Positions 34,196 through 43,700 of a stretch of 64,000 nucleotides of DNA are shown in pieces. The notes under the pieces were generated by a model. That model saw only the letters and a program-made list of their open reading frames with translations. It ran no database searches and was not told the DNA's origin. Both the position numbers and the translations under genes were made by a program. Numbering within the stretch: position 1 is the first letter of the stretch; every line of letters begins with the position of its first letter. The DNA lies in NCBI RefSeq assembly GCF_039525805.1, contig NZ_BAAAHZ010000012.1; one strand, written 5' to 3'. This stretch comes from Dietzia natronolimnaea (GTDB lineage Bacteria > Actinomycetota > Actinomycetes > Mycobacteriales > Mycobacteriaceae).

Positions 34196-34972
34196 TCACG
34201 CCGACGGCACGGGGGCGTCGTCGGGGAGGGGGAACGCGGCGTCGACCTGCTGGGGCTGGAGCGGGCGGACGGCGAAGCGCTCCCACACGGCGTCTGCGGG
34301 CAGTGCCTCGACCGCCCGCACCCACGGCTGACCGGCCACGGACCGGAGCTGCGCCGGCGTGCCCCGGGCGAGCAGACCGATGATCGCCGGTGCCCCGGAT
34401 CGGATCCTCGACACGGTGAGCGCGGCTGTCGCGGCCGCGCGGTCGGCGTCGGGTGGGGCCTGGGCCCCGGGGCCGACGGGGAGGTCGCCGTCCAGACGCT
34501 CCACCACGTCGCGGAGGCCGCGGTCGAACACCGGCTCTCGGCCCGACTCCCCCGCCACCGGCTCGGCCAGTGTCACCCCGGTCACCGGCATGGCGACGCC
34601 CTCGACCGGAACCTGGACGTAGAGCCCCGAGACGCGCGGCAGCCCCCGGACCACGGCGGCCGCCTCGGGCACGGTCCACGCCCGGTCGGCGGACACCAGG
34701 GCCCAGCGGTGGTCGTCTGCTCCGGTGGCGGGGTCCTCGTCGTCGTCACCCAGGGAGCTCGCGGCACGCGCCAGGTAGTCGTCGACCACCTCGCCGTTCT
34801 CGGGGCCCAGCGCGTCGCTCATCACCCCGGGGCTGCGCGGGAGCTCGGTGCGCAGCGCGGTGAGGACGGCGACCAACGCCAGGACGATCACCACCCCGAC
34901 ACCCGCGATCCTGAGGACCCGCAGGCCGGCCGATCGGGGGGTTGTCCGACCGGTGCCCCGGGGCCTGCTCAC
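34196..34972 (-). CDS. Hypothetical protein with N-terminal membrane anchor
   Basis: 258 residues: a basic N-terminus, one membrane helix (IAGVGVVIVLALVAVLTAL) and an extracytoplasmic part rich in Val, Ala, Asp and Pro with no Cys. No family recognised. The GTG at 34972 overlaps the rluD stop (GTGA), so it is translated with rluD, and it lies between rluD and rarD. Codon use and the coupling argue that it is real. A role in the envelope is possible from topology only. Confidence 0.6.
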   Translation of the reverse strand: MSRPRGTGRTTPRSAGLRVLRIAGVGVVIVLALVAVLTALRTELPRSPGVMSDALGPENGEVVDDYLARAASSLGDDDEDPATGADDHRWALVSADRAWTVPEAAAVVRGLPRVSGLYVQVPVEGVAMPVTGVTLAEPVAGESGREPVFDRGLRDVVERLDGDLPVGPGAQAPPDADRAAATAALTVSRIRSGAPAIIGLLARGTPAQLRSVAGQPWVRAVEALPADAVWERFAVRPLQPQQVDAAFPLPDDAPVPSA

Positions 34973-35895
34973 GCCGCGCGGAGGGCGTCCAGCGCGTGCT
35001 GGAGGTCATCGGGGTACGAGCTCGCGAAGTCCACGCGCTCACCGGTGCCCGGGTGGTCGAACCCGAGCCCCACCGCGTGGAGCCACTGCCGCTCCAGCCC
35101 GAGCCGCCTCGCCAGCACCGGATCGGCGCCGTAGGTCAGGTCCCCCGCGCACGGGTGGTGCAGGGCGGAGAAGTGCACCCGGATCTGGTGGGTGCGCCCG
35201 GTCTCGAGCTTCACCTCGACCAGCGTCGCGGCCTGGTGCGCCTCGAGCGTGCCGTAGTGGGTGATCGAGTGCTTGCCGTCGGAGGTGACCGCGAACCGCC
35301 AGTCGTTGGAGGTGTGGCGGCCGATGGGGGCATCGATGGTCCCGGACAGCGGATCGGGGTGTCCCTGGACCAGCGCGTGATAGGTCTTGTCGACCGTGCG
35401 GTCGCGGAACGCCCGCTTGAGGAGCGTGTATGCGCGCTCGGAGGCCGCGACCACCATCAGGCCGGAGGTGCCCACGTCGAGGCGGTGGACGATCCCCTTG
35501 CGCTCCGGCGGCCCCGAGGTGGAGATGCGGTACCCGGCGGCCGCCAGCCCCCCGATCACGGTGGGGCCGGTCCAGCCCACGGAGGGGTGGGCGGCCACGC
35601 CGACGGGTTTGTCGACGACGACGAGGTCGGCGTCGGAGTAGATGACCGCCATCCCCTCCACCGGCTCGGCGACCACCGCCGGTTCGGCCCGCGGGTCGGG
35701 CATCTCGACCTCGATCCACGACATCCCGGTGAGCTTGTCGGACTTGCCCACGGCCCGGCCGTCGATCAGCACCTTGCCCTCGCCGGCGAGGTCGGCGACC
35801 GCGGTCCGGGAGATCCCGAGCAGGCGGGAGACGCCCGCATCCACCCGCATCCCGTCGAGACCGTCCGGGACGGGGAAGGTGCGCAGCTCACCCAT
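34969..35895 (-). CDS. rluD: 23S rRNA pseudouridine synthase, RluD family
   Basis: 308 residues: an N-terminal S4 domain (~10-75, DAGVSRLLGISRTAVADLAGEGKVLIDGR) and the RluA-type catalytic domain with LVVVDKPVGVAAHPSVG, the catalytic Asp in IVHRLDVGTSGLMVVA and the ETGRTHQIRVHFSALHHP block. It converts uridines to pseudouridine, in RluD of helix 69 of 23S rRNA; the exact target here is inferred from the family. The ATG at 35895 overlaps the end of lspA by eight bases, the same lspA-rluD pairing known from many bacteria, including M. tuberculosis. Confidence 0.92.
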   Translation of the reverse strand: MGELRTFPVPDGLDGMRVDAGVSRLLGISRTAVADLAGEGKVLIDGRAVGKSDKLTGMSWIEVEMPDPRAEPAVVAEPVEGMAVIYSDADLVVVDKPVGVAAHPSVGWTGPTVIGGLAAAGYRISTSGPPERKGIVHRLDVGTSGLMVVAASERAYTLLKRAFRDRTVDKTYHALVQGHPDPLSGTIDAPIGRHTSNDWRFAVTSDGKHSITHYGTLEAHQAATLVEVKLETGRTHQIRVHFSALHHPCAGDLTYGADPVLARRLGLERQWLHAVGLGFDHPGTGERVDFASSYPDDLQHALDALRAA

Positions 35896-36514
35896 GCGTT
35901 CCGCCCACGGTGTCGCCGCCGTCCCCGCCGTCACGACGCTCCGTCGCGGCGGAGTCCTCCGCCACCAACCCACGCGAGCCGTCGAACTCCACGCCCCTGA
36001 ACACGGCGACGGCCACCACGATCACGCCGACGACCAGACTCGAGTCGGCCACGTTGAACACCGGCCACCACCCGACCGAGACGAAGTCCACCACGTGTCC
36101 GCGCAGCACCCCGGGCGAGCGGAGGTACCGGTCGACGAGATTCCCGGCGGCACCACCCAGGATCAACCCGAGTCCCCACGCCCACCACCGCGAGTGGACC
36201 CGACGCGAGAACCACAGCAATCCCAGCACGACCAGTGTCGCCACGATGCTCAGGACGACGGTCGAGCCGGTCCCCATCGAGAAGGCCGCCCCGGGGTTGC
36301 GCAGGAGGAGCAGTCGTACGGTGTCGCCGACGATCCGGATCGGGTCCTGTCCCTCGAGTCCCCACACCGCAAGGGCCTTGGTCACCTGGTCCGCCGTCAC
36401 GATCACCGCGGCGATCATCAGCATGACCACCGGCCCCGCCCTGAAATAGCCGGCACCGGCACCGCCGGGCGTCGTCCCCGTGGCGTCGGACCGCGTCCCG
36501 TTGGTCTCCGTCAT
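35888..36514 (-). CDS. lspA: Prolipoprotein signal peptidase II
   Basis: 208 residues, four membrane helices. LspA removes the signal peptide from lipid-modified prolipoproteins. The two catalytic aspartates are D128 in GGAAGNLVDRYL and D157 in PVFNVADSS; LRNPGAAFS is the conserved first loop. The N-terminus has a ~25-residue Gly/Thr extension and the C-terminus a charged tail (AEDSAATERRDGG). Two lipoproteins with clear lipoboxes lie right next to it. The ATG at 36514 is the first good start; rluD begins inside its end. Confidence 0.93.
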   Translation of the reverse strand: MTETNGTRSDATGTTPGGAGAGYFRAGPVVMLMIAAVIVTADQVTKALAVWGLEGQDPIRIVGDTVRLLLLRNPGAAFSMGTGSTVVLSIVATLVVLGLLWFSRRVHSRWWAWGLGLILGGAAGNLVDRYLRSPGVLRGHVVDFVSVGWWPVFNVADSSLVVGVIVVAVAVFRGVEFDGSRGLVAEDSAATERRDGGDGGDTVGGTHG

Positions 36515-36571
36515 GCGGTCCAGTATCCCTGATCCCCCGGCGGGGCCGGGTGGCCCGGTGGGTGGACCCTC

Positions 36572-36577
36572 TAGGCT
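36572..36577 (+). promoter_or_regulatory. -10 box of a probable leaderless lipoprotein transcript
   Basis: TAGGCT ends eight bases before the GTG at 36586 in the 71-bp gap between divergent lspA and the lipoprotein gene. Confidence 0.4.
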
Positions 36578-36585
36578 CGGGGGTC

Positions 36586-37584
36586 GTGAACCCCCGAACA
36601 CCCCGTGCCTCCGGCCCTTCCCGACCCACGCGAGGCGGTCGCCGACTCCTCGTCACCGCGCTGGCCGCTGCGCTCGTGGCCTCCACGGCCGCGTGCTCGG
36701 ACGGCGGGGACTCCCCCGGGGACGCGGCGGTCAGCGCGCAGGAGGACCAGGGCCTGGAGCCGGCGGTGGAGGTGGACCCCGGCCCCGCCCCGACGGTCGA
36801 GCTCCTCGACGAGGGCTCCGGGGACCTGAGGGTGTTGGCGTACGCCCCCTCGCGTGAGCCCGTGACCGTCGCCGTCACCAGGTCCGCGACGTCTCGCACG
36901 ACCGTGCCGGGCTCGGAGCCGAGGATCGACGAGACCCCCGAGCAGACGCTGACCGTCGAGGGAGAGTCGGAACCGGATGTCGACGGCGCCCAACGGGCCA
37001 CCGTCACGGCTCTGGACTTCACGTCCGTGGACGAGCTCCGCTCGGCCCAGTTCGCCACCGCACCCGGCTTCGCGGTCACCTGGACCCGCAGTGCGGACGG
37101 CATCGTCCGCGGCCTCTCGCTGGAGGCCCCCGCCACCGCGACGGATGCCGCGCGGGCGGGGGTGGAGATCACGGCCAACGCCGTGTCCGACGCGACCGTC
37201 GCGTGGCCGACGGAGGCGATCGGTGTGGGGGCCCGATGGACCGTCACCCGGGCCGTCGACGACGCGGTGGCGCCGGAGCGGGCCGTCACCTACGAGCTGA
37301 CCGCCCTCGACGGCGACGTGGCGACCGTGACCGTGGAGGTCGGGGCGCCCGACACCGCCGCGACCCTGGACGCCCCGGCGCCCGACGGAGGCCCGGGCGT
37401 CACGCTGGAGGTCGAGGCGTACGAGGTCACGGGGTCGGGAGAGCTGACGGTGGACCTCCGGGCGCCGGTGCCCGTGGACGGAACGACCGAGTCCTCGACG
37501 CGGGCCGTGTACGTGGACCCGGATTCGGGCCGACGCACGACCTACGAGGAGGACTCGGTGCTGGACTTCCGCCGCGCGGGCTAG
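36586..37584 (+). CDS. Lipoprotein of unknown function
   Basis: 332 residues. A basic start, a hydrophobic stretch (LLVTALAAALVAS) and the lipobox A-S-T-A-A-C at about residue 37 mark it as a lipid-anchored surface protein for LspA. The mature part is Asp/Glu-, Thr- and Val-rich, looks all-beta (many VTVxV alternations, for example TYELTALDGDVATVTVEV) and has no Cys or catalytic motif. The GTG at 36586 is chosen for the -10-like box eight bases upstream and to place the signal peptide correctly. Convergent with the Mtb12-like gene. Confidence 0.7.
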   Translation: MNPRTPRASGPSRPTRGGRRLLVTALAAALVASTAACSDGGDSPGDAAVSAQEDQGLEPAVEVDPGPAPTVELLDEGSGDLRVLAYAPSREPVTVAVTRSATSRTTVPGSEPRIDETPEQTLTVEGESEPDVDGAQRATVTALDFTSVDELRSAQFATAPGFAVTWTRSADGIVRGLSLEAPATATDAARAGVEITANAVSDATVAWPTEAIGVGARWTVTRAVDDAVAPERAVTYELTALDGDVATVTVEVGAPDTAATLDAPAPDGGPGVTLEVEAYEVTGSGELTVDLRAPVPVDGTTESSTRAVYVDPDSGRRTTYEEDSVLDFRRAG

Positions 37585-37606
37585 GACCCGGCGACACCCG
37601 GGGAGA

Positions 37607-38101
37607 TCACGCGACCTGGCAGGTCGCCGGCGGCTCGAGCCCGGCGTTGGTGATGAGCGCGCAGGCGAAGGACTGCTGCAGCTGCCACTGGCCACCCTGC
37701 TGGATGAACTGCGCCTGGACGTTGATGTCCTCCTGGCCGGGCTGCATGATCACCGCGTTGGCGATGAGCGTGCCGGGGATGTCGCCCTCGGCGGCACCCG
37801 TGATGGTCACGTCGGCGCCCTGCTCGGCCTTGAGGGCGGCGATCTGGTCGAAGAGCTCGGGCGCCTCGGCGCCGCCCTCGACCAGGTCGACCTTCTCCTC
37901 CAGCGGCACCGCCGGGTCGGAGGCCCGGGCGAGCAGCTGGGTCAGCTCCTCGGCGGTGGGCACGGCGGCGACCTCCTGCTCGGTGGCCGTGGGCGCCGGT
38001 GCCGTCTCGCGCCCTCCGTCGTCGTCCCCGCCGCACGCGGCGAGTCCGCCCAGGGCGAAGGCGGACAGGGAGACTGCGGCGATGGTCCGTCGAAGACTCA
38101 C
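37607..38101 (-). CDS. Mtb12-family lipoprotein
   Basis: 164 residues. The signal peptide ends in the lipobox LGGLAAC (Cys ~23). The mature protein carries the domain of low-molecular-weight antigen Mtb12 of M. tuberculosis: PTAEELTQLLARASDPAVPL, EEKVDLVEGGAEAPELFDQI and a final block GQWQLQQSFACALI; function of the family is unknown. The GTG at 38101 has AAAGGA upstream. The family is characteristic of Mycobacteriales, which supports the organism call. Divergent from the asparaginase gene. Confidence 0.78.
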   Translation of the reverse strand: MSLRRTIAAVSLSAFALGGLAACGGDDDGGRETAPAPTATEQEVAAVPTAEELTQLLARASDPAVPLEEKVDLVEGGAEAPELFDQIAALKAEQGADVTITGAAEGDIPGTLIANAVIMQPGQEDINVQAQFIQQGGQWQLQQSFACALITNAGLEPPATCQVA

Positions 38102-38196
38102 GCATGGTCCTTTCGTCGTGATGTGCAGCTGTCGGGCCGTTCACCGGCCCAACGGGTACCGGTGCGCCATTGTTCCACCGACCACGGCCCGGGTGG

Positions 38197-38225
38197 TTGA
38201 CGACCGGTCCCGAGCCCACCACTGT
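38197..38225 (+). promoter_or_regulatory. Promoter of the asparaginase gene, leaderless
   Basis: TTGACG (38197-38202), a 17-bp spacer and CACTGT (38220-38225), then seven bases to the GTG at 38233. It is the best -35/-10 pair in the window and places the transcription start at the start codon. Confidence 0.55.
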
Positions 38226-38232
38226 GGACCGG

Positions 38233-39246
38233 GTGACCAGCGTCGAGACCAGCACCGATACCCCCCACGTCGTGATCTGCACCACCGGCGGCACGATCAC
38301 CGCCTCCACGGTGCCGGGAGGGGTGGTGGTGGCGGGCGACTCGGACGTCGCCACACGGGCCATGCTGGACGGGCTCCGGGCCGTGTTGCCCGCCTCCATA
38401 CGCGTGAGCGCGCGGGCCGTGCTGGACGCCGACTCGTCCACCTTCGGCCCCGCGGAGTGGGACCGCCTGGTCGACGCGGTCACCGGCGCCCTCGCCGATC
38501 CGGGCGTGACCGGCGTGGTGGTGGCCCACGGGACGGACACCCTGGAGGAGTCGGTCATGGCGCTGGACCTGCACCACACCGATCCCCGCCCGGTGGCGGT
38601 GACCGGTGCCCAGCTGCCCGCCGACCACCCCGAATCCGACGGCCCCGCGAACCTCCTCGACGCGGTGCTGCTCGCGGCCGACCCGGTCTCCCGCGGCCTC
38701 GGTGTCCTGGTGGTGCTGGGACGGGCGATCCTCCAGGCCCGGGGGGTGCGCAAGTGGCACACCACGGAGCCCGTCGCCTTCGCCCGCAACGCCCCGGACC
38801 TCCCCGTCGAGGGCCTGCCGCCGGAACTCGAACGACCCACGCTCACCGGCCGGGCCCGTTTCTCCGGCACCCGGGTGGACGTGGTCTCCTGCCCGCCCGG
38901 GTCCGACGCCGTGGCGTTGCGGGCCTGCGTCGACGCCGGAGCCCGCGGGCTCGTGCTCGAGGGGACCGGGTCCGGCAATCTCCCGCCACTGGTCGCCGAG
39001 GCCGTCGCGGACCTGGCCTCGGCGCGCCCGGACATCGTGGTGGCGACCTCGACCCGCGTGCCGCGGGGCGAGGCGACGCCCACGTACTCGGGACCCGGCG
39101 GCGGCGCCGAGCTCGCGAGGCGGGGCGTGTTGAGCTGCGGGTATCTTCGCTCTGCTCAGGCTCGGGTCCTGCTCACCGCGCTGCTCTCGCTCGCCGACGC
39201 CGACGAGGTCCGCACCCAGTGGTCCAGGTACCACCTCTACAGCTGA
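38233..39246 (+). CDS. ansA: L-asparaginase
   Basis: 337 residues of the bacterial asparaginase family, hydrolysing asparagine to aspartate and ammonia. The two active-site motifs are present: VVICTTGGTITAS near the N-terminus with the nucleophilic Thr, and VVVAHGTDTLEESVMAL in the first third; TGAQLPADHPESDGPANLLDA follows. No signal peptide, so cytoplasmic. The start is a GTG seven bases after a -10 box. Convergent with dinB, 16 bp apart. ansA-dinB-ileS next to lspA is also how I remember the order in M. tuberculosis. Confidence 0.9.
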   Translation: MTSVETSTDTPHVVICTTGGTITASTVPGGVVVAGDSDVATRAMLDGLRAVLPASIRVSARAVLDADSSTFGPAEWDRLVDAVTGALADPGVTGVVVAHGTDTLEESVMALDLHHTDPRPVAVTGAQLPADHPESDGPANLLDAVLLAADPVSRGLGVLVVLGRAILQARGVRKWHTTEPVAFARNAPDLPVEGLPPELERPTLTGRARFSGTRVDVVSCPPGSDAVALRACVDAGARGLVLEGTGSGNLPPLVAEAVADLASARPDIVVATSTRVPRGEATPTYSGPGGGAELARRGVLSCGYLRSAQARVLLTALLSLADADEVRTQWSRYHLYS

Positions 39247-39262
39247 GGCGACCGGGCCGGGA

Positions 39263-40711
39263 TCACCACCCGAGCGAGTCGAGCGGATCGGCGAGCTCGA
39301 GGTCGGGGTCGTCCTCGGCAAAGGTCCGCATCCTCCCGGGCCCGGTGACCGCCGTCTCGAACCGGACCGACACCCGGCCGTGGCCGGAGCCCTGGACCCA
39401 GCCGTGGCCGAACTCGGGATGACTCACGTCCGACCCCGTGCGGAATCTCTCCTCCAGCCCCTGACGCCACGCCCCGATCGCCGGCGGCGCGTGGAGTCCG
39501 TCGTCCGCGGCCGATGACGCCCCTCCCCCGACCGCGGTCTCGTCGTCGTCGGTGGTGACGGTGGTCCCGACGCCGACGATGTCGGGGAGGTCCTCGAACT
39601 CGTCGTGGGCGGGGACATGCCGCGCACCGGGGAGGAACTCCTGCTCGAACAGCGCGTCCTGGTGGATCTCGGTGAGTCCCGACAGGCCCACGCCCAGTAG
39701 CCGGATCGCGCCGAAGTCCAGGGGATCGGGAGCCAGGGACCGGGCCACGGCGACGATGGTCTCCAGCGACGTCGTGCCCGCCGGCAGGGTGTACGAGCGC
39801 GTGATCGACGTGAAGTCCGTGCGCTTGACCTTGACCGTCACCGTCCGGGCCGCGCGGCCGTCCCCCAGGAGCCGCCGGTGTGCGCCCTCCGCGGACCTGC
39901 GCACCGCCACGGCCACCTGGCCGGCGGTCGTGAGATCCGCCGCGAACGTGCTCTCGGCGCTGATCTGCTTGGCTTCCGCCCGCTCGTGCACCGGCCGGTC
40001 GTCGTACCCTCGCGCGATCCGGGCGATCGCCGGCCCCACGGTCCTCCCGAGTGCGTGGACCACGTCGTCGTCGTACATCGCGGCCAGACCTCCGATGGTC
40101 GAGATTCCGAACTGGGACAGCCGCTCCCCCGCCACCGGCCCCACGCCCCACAGGCTCCGGACCGGGAGCGGATACAGGACCTCGGCGTGATCGCGGCGCG
40201 GCACCACGGCGACCCCGTCCGGCTTGGCCAGCTCGGAGGCGATCTTGGCGTACTGCTTGCCCGCGCCCGCCCCCACCGAGGCCGGCAGACCCGTGGCCTC
40301 ACGAATCGCCGCCCGCAGGTCCTGCGCCCACCGGCGGGTCCGCTCGGGGTCGGCGCCCCGCAGCTCCGGCGGTTCGAGGAACGCCTCGTCCACGGACACC
40401 TGCTCGACCACCGGCGCGTGCTCGGCGAACACCTCGAACACCCGGCGACTCAAGGCCCGGTACACCGCCATCCGGGGGAAGACGAACACGGCCGAGGGGC
40501 CCACGAGCCGCCGGGCCTGGTGCGAGGGCATGGCCGAGCGGGCGCCGCGGGCCCGCGCCTCGTACGAGCACCCCGCGACCACACCGCGGCCCCCCACCCC
40601 TCCCACGAGCACCGGCCGACCCCGCAGGGTCGGCCGGGTGAGCTGCTCGCAGGACGCGAAGAAGGCGTCCATGTCCACGTGCAGGACCCAGCGGTCCTGC
40701 CCGTCAGCCAT
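39263..40711 (-). CDS. dinB: DNA polymerase IV (DinB/DinX type)
   Basis: 482-residue Y-family translesion polymerase. Catalytic acids are in VLHVDMDAFFASCEQ and VSVDEAFLE; SVGAGAGKQYAKIASELAKPDG is the conserved fingers/palm block; PVRSLWGVGP starts the thumb; the little-finger domain runs from ~245 to 350. The C-terminal ~120 residues are an extra Asp/Gly-rich linker and a GVRFRTGSDVSHPEFGHGWVQGSG-type module, as in actinobacterial DinX-like proteins; no clear beta-clamp motif is seen. A GGGAG ribosome-binding site lies before ATG 40711. It is 33 bp from the end of ileS on the same strand, so it may be cotranscribed. Confidence 0.9.
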   Translation of the reverse strand: MADGQDRWVLHVDMDAFFASCEQLTRPTLRGRPVLVGGVGGRGVVAGCSYEARARGARSAMPSHQARRLVGPSAVFVFPRMAVYRALSRRVFEVFAEHAPVVEQVSVDEAFLEPPELRGADPERTRRWAQDLRAAIREATGLPASVGAGAGKQYAKIASELAKPDGVAVVPRRDHAEVLYPLPVRSLWGVGPVAGERLSQFGISTIGGLAAMYDDDVVHALGRTVGPAIARIARGYDDRPVHERAEAKQISAESTFAADLTTAGQVAVAVRRSAEGAHRRLLGDGRAARTVTVKVKRTDFTSITRSYTLPAGTTSLETIVAVARSLAPDPLDFGAIRLLGVGLSGLTEIHQDALFEQEFLPGARHVPAHDEFEDLPDIVGVGTTVTTDDDETAVGGGASSAADDGLHAPPAIGAWRQGLEERFRTGSDVSHPEFGHGWVQGSGHGRVSVRFETAVTGPGRMRTFAEDDPDLELADPLDSLGW

Positions 40712-40744
40712 GCCGGCTCCCGTCTCGGCTCTGAACCGGCCCGG

Positions 40745-43700
40745 TCAGACCCGGGCCAGCGTCATCCTGACCCCCTCGGCGAGCTCGGCGGGCTCACCAT
40801 CGCCCGGGTCGAGCGCGTCGACCACCCCGAAGTCCGTGGCGAGGACCTCGCCGGCGATCAGCCCGGCGTGACGGTCGGCCCAGTCGCGGCGGGCCGCCGG
40901 GACCTCCAGGCGCACCCGGATGCGGTCGGAGATGTCGAACCCGGCGCCGCGGCGGGCCTCCTGGATCTCACGGATCCGGTCCTTGGCCCAGCCCTCGGCC
41001 TCCAGCTCCTCGGTGACGGTCAGGTCCAGCACCACCAGCCCGGCCCCGCCCGGGAGCGCGGCCGTCGATTCCGGGTCCGCGGCCACGAGGCGGTGTTCGT
41101 ACTCGCCCTCCTGCAGTTCGACCCCACCGGCGATGACCACCCCGTCGGCCTCGGACCAGTCCCCCGTCTTGGCGGCCTTGATGCAGGCCTGAACCTGCTT
41201 GCCCAACCGCGGCCCCGCCGCGCGGGCGTTGACGGCCAGCTCCATCCGCCCGTGGGCGGCCACGTCGCTCGTCAGGTGGACGTGGCGCACGTTGACCTCG
41301 TCGGCGATGATCCCGGTGAACGGCTCGAGCCTCTCGGCGTCGGGCATCGCCACGGTGAGGGAGTTCAGGGGCAGGCGCACGCGCAGCTGCTTGGCCTTGC
41401 GCACGGAGGAGACGGTCGAACACACCGACCGCACGGCCTCCATGGCCTCGACCAACCCGGCGTCGCGCGGGAGCTCGTCGGCGGCCGGCCAGTCCGCGAG
41501 GTGGACCGACTCCCGCCCGGTCAGGCCGGTCCACACGACCTCCGACATGAGCGGGAGGAGCGGGGCGGCGAGCCGCATCGTCGTCTCCAGCACCGTGTAG
41601 AGGGTGTCGAAGGCGTCGCGGGAGTCCTGACCGGAGGCCTCCCCCGCCCAGAACCGGGAGCGCGACCTGCGCACGTACCAGTTGGTCAGGGCGTCGGCGA
41701 ACTGTCGCAGTTCGTCGCAGGCGGCGGCGATGTCCGTGGTCTCCAGGGCCTCGGTCATCGCGTCCCGGGTCGTGGCCAACCGGGACAGGATGTACCGGTC
41801 CAGCACGTGCGGGGAGTCCGTGCGCCAGGTGGCGCGCTCGGCGGCGTACAGCTGCAGGAAGCTGTAGGAGTTCCAGAGCGGCAGCATGGCCTGACGCACA
41901 CCCTCGCGGATGCCCTGTTCGGTCACCACGAGATTGCCACCGCGGAGGATGGGGGAACTCATGAGGAACCATCGCATGGCATCGGAGCCGTCGCGGGCGA
42001 AGACCTCGTTGACGTCCGGGTAGTTGCCCTTGGACTTGCTCATCTTGAGCCCGTCGTTGCCCAGCACGATCCCGTGGGCGGCGACGTGCGTGAACGCGGG
42101 ACGGTCGAACAGCGCCGTGGCCAGGACGTGCAGCGTGTAGAACCAGCCGCGGGTCTGACCGTTGTACTCGACGATGAAGTCGCCCGGGTTGTGGGTCTCG
42201 AACCACTCCTTGTTCTCGAAGGGGTAGTGGACCTGCGCGAACGGCATGGACCCGGACTCGAACCAGCAGTCGAACACGTCGGCCACCCGCCGCATGGTGG
42301 ACCTGCCGGTCGGGTCGTCGGGGTTGGGCCGGGTCAGCTCGTCGATGTACGGACGGTGCAGATCGGTGGGCCGCACCCCGAAGTCGGCCTCGAGCTCGTC
42401 GAGGGAGCCGTAGACGTCCACGCGCGGGTAGGCGGGGTCGTCCGACTCCCACACGGGGATCGGCGCGCCCCAGTACCGGTTCCGGTTGATGTTCCAGTCC
42501 CGGGCGCCCTCGAGCCACTTGCCGAACTGCCCGTCGCGCACGTGCTCCGGCATCCACGTGATGTGTTCGCGATTGAGCTCGACCATCCGGTCCCGGAACG
42601 CGGTGACCTTGACGAACCAGGCCGGCAGGGCCATGTAGATCAACGGCTGCCCGGAGCGCCAGGAGTGCGGGTAGGAGTGCTCGATGGTCTCGTGCCGGAT
42701 CAGGCGACCCGCGGCACGCAGGTCGCGTGAGATGGGCGCGTTGGCGTCGAAGACCAGCTGGCCCGCGTACGGGGGCACCTCGGCGGTGAACTTGCCGTCG
42801 GGGCCGACAGGGATGACCAACTCGATGCCGGCCGCGTCGCAGGCGTCCTTGTCCTCCTCACCGAAGGCCGGCGCGAGGTGGACGATGCCGGTACCCGACT
42901 CGGTGGTGACGTAGTCCGCCGACAGCACGACGTGCGCGCCGGGGTGGCCGGCGAAGAAGTCGAACGGCGGGACGTACGTCAGACCCACCAGGTCGGCGCC
43001 CTTCGCCGTCGCCACCACCTCGGCGTCCTCGCCGAACTCGGGCGCGTACACCCCGCGGCGGGCCTCGGCCACCACGAAGCGGCGGCCGGCGAGCTCACCG
43101 GAGTTCACCTGCACCACGCAGTAGTCGATGTCGGGGTGGACGGCGGCGGCCAGGTTGGACGGCAGGGTCCAGGGGGTGGTGGTCCAGACCAGCGCCTCGG
43201 CGCCGTGGAACGGGCTGGACTGCGGCGCCTCGAGCGGTAGGCCGACGGTGACCGCGGGGTCCTGACGCATCTTGTACGCGTCATCCAACCGGGTCTCCTG
43301 GTTGGACAGGGGCGTCTGCTCGTACCAGGAGTACGGCAGCACGCGGAAACCCTTGTAGACCAGGCCCTTGTCGTAGAGCCGCTTGAACGCCCACAGGACG
43401 GACTCGGTGAAGTCGATGTCCAGCGTCTTGTAGTCGTTCTCGAAGTCCACCCAACGGGCCTGACGGTGGACGTACTCCTCCCACTCGTCGGTGTAGCGGA
43501 GGACCGACTTCTCGCAGGCCGAGTTGAACTCGGCCAGACCCATGTCGAGGATCTGCGACTTCTCGGTGATCCCCAGCTGCTTCTCGGCCTCGAGCTCGGC
43601 CGGCAGACCGTGACAGTCCCACCCGAAGCGGCGCTCGACCAGGTATCCGCGCATGGTGCGGTAGCGCGGGATCACGTCCTTGACGTACCCGGTGAGCAGA

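Noticed and set aside
39878..42730. 950-codon open frame opposite dinB and ileS
   Set aside because: Antisense to two clear genes, low-complexity composition, no start signal.
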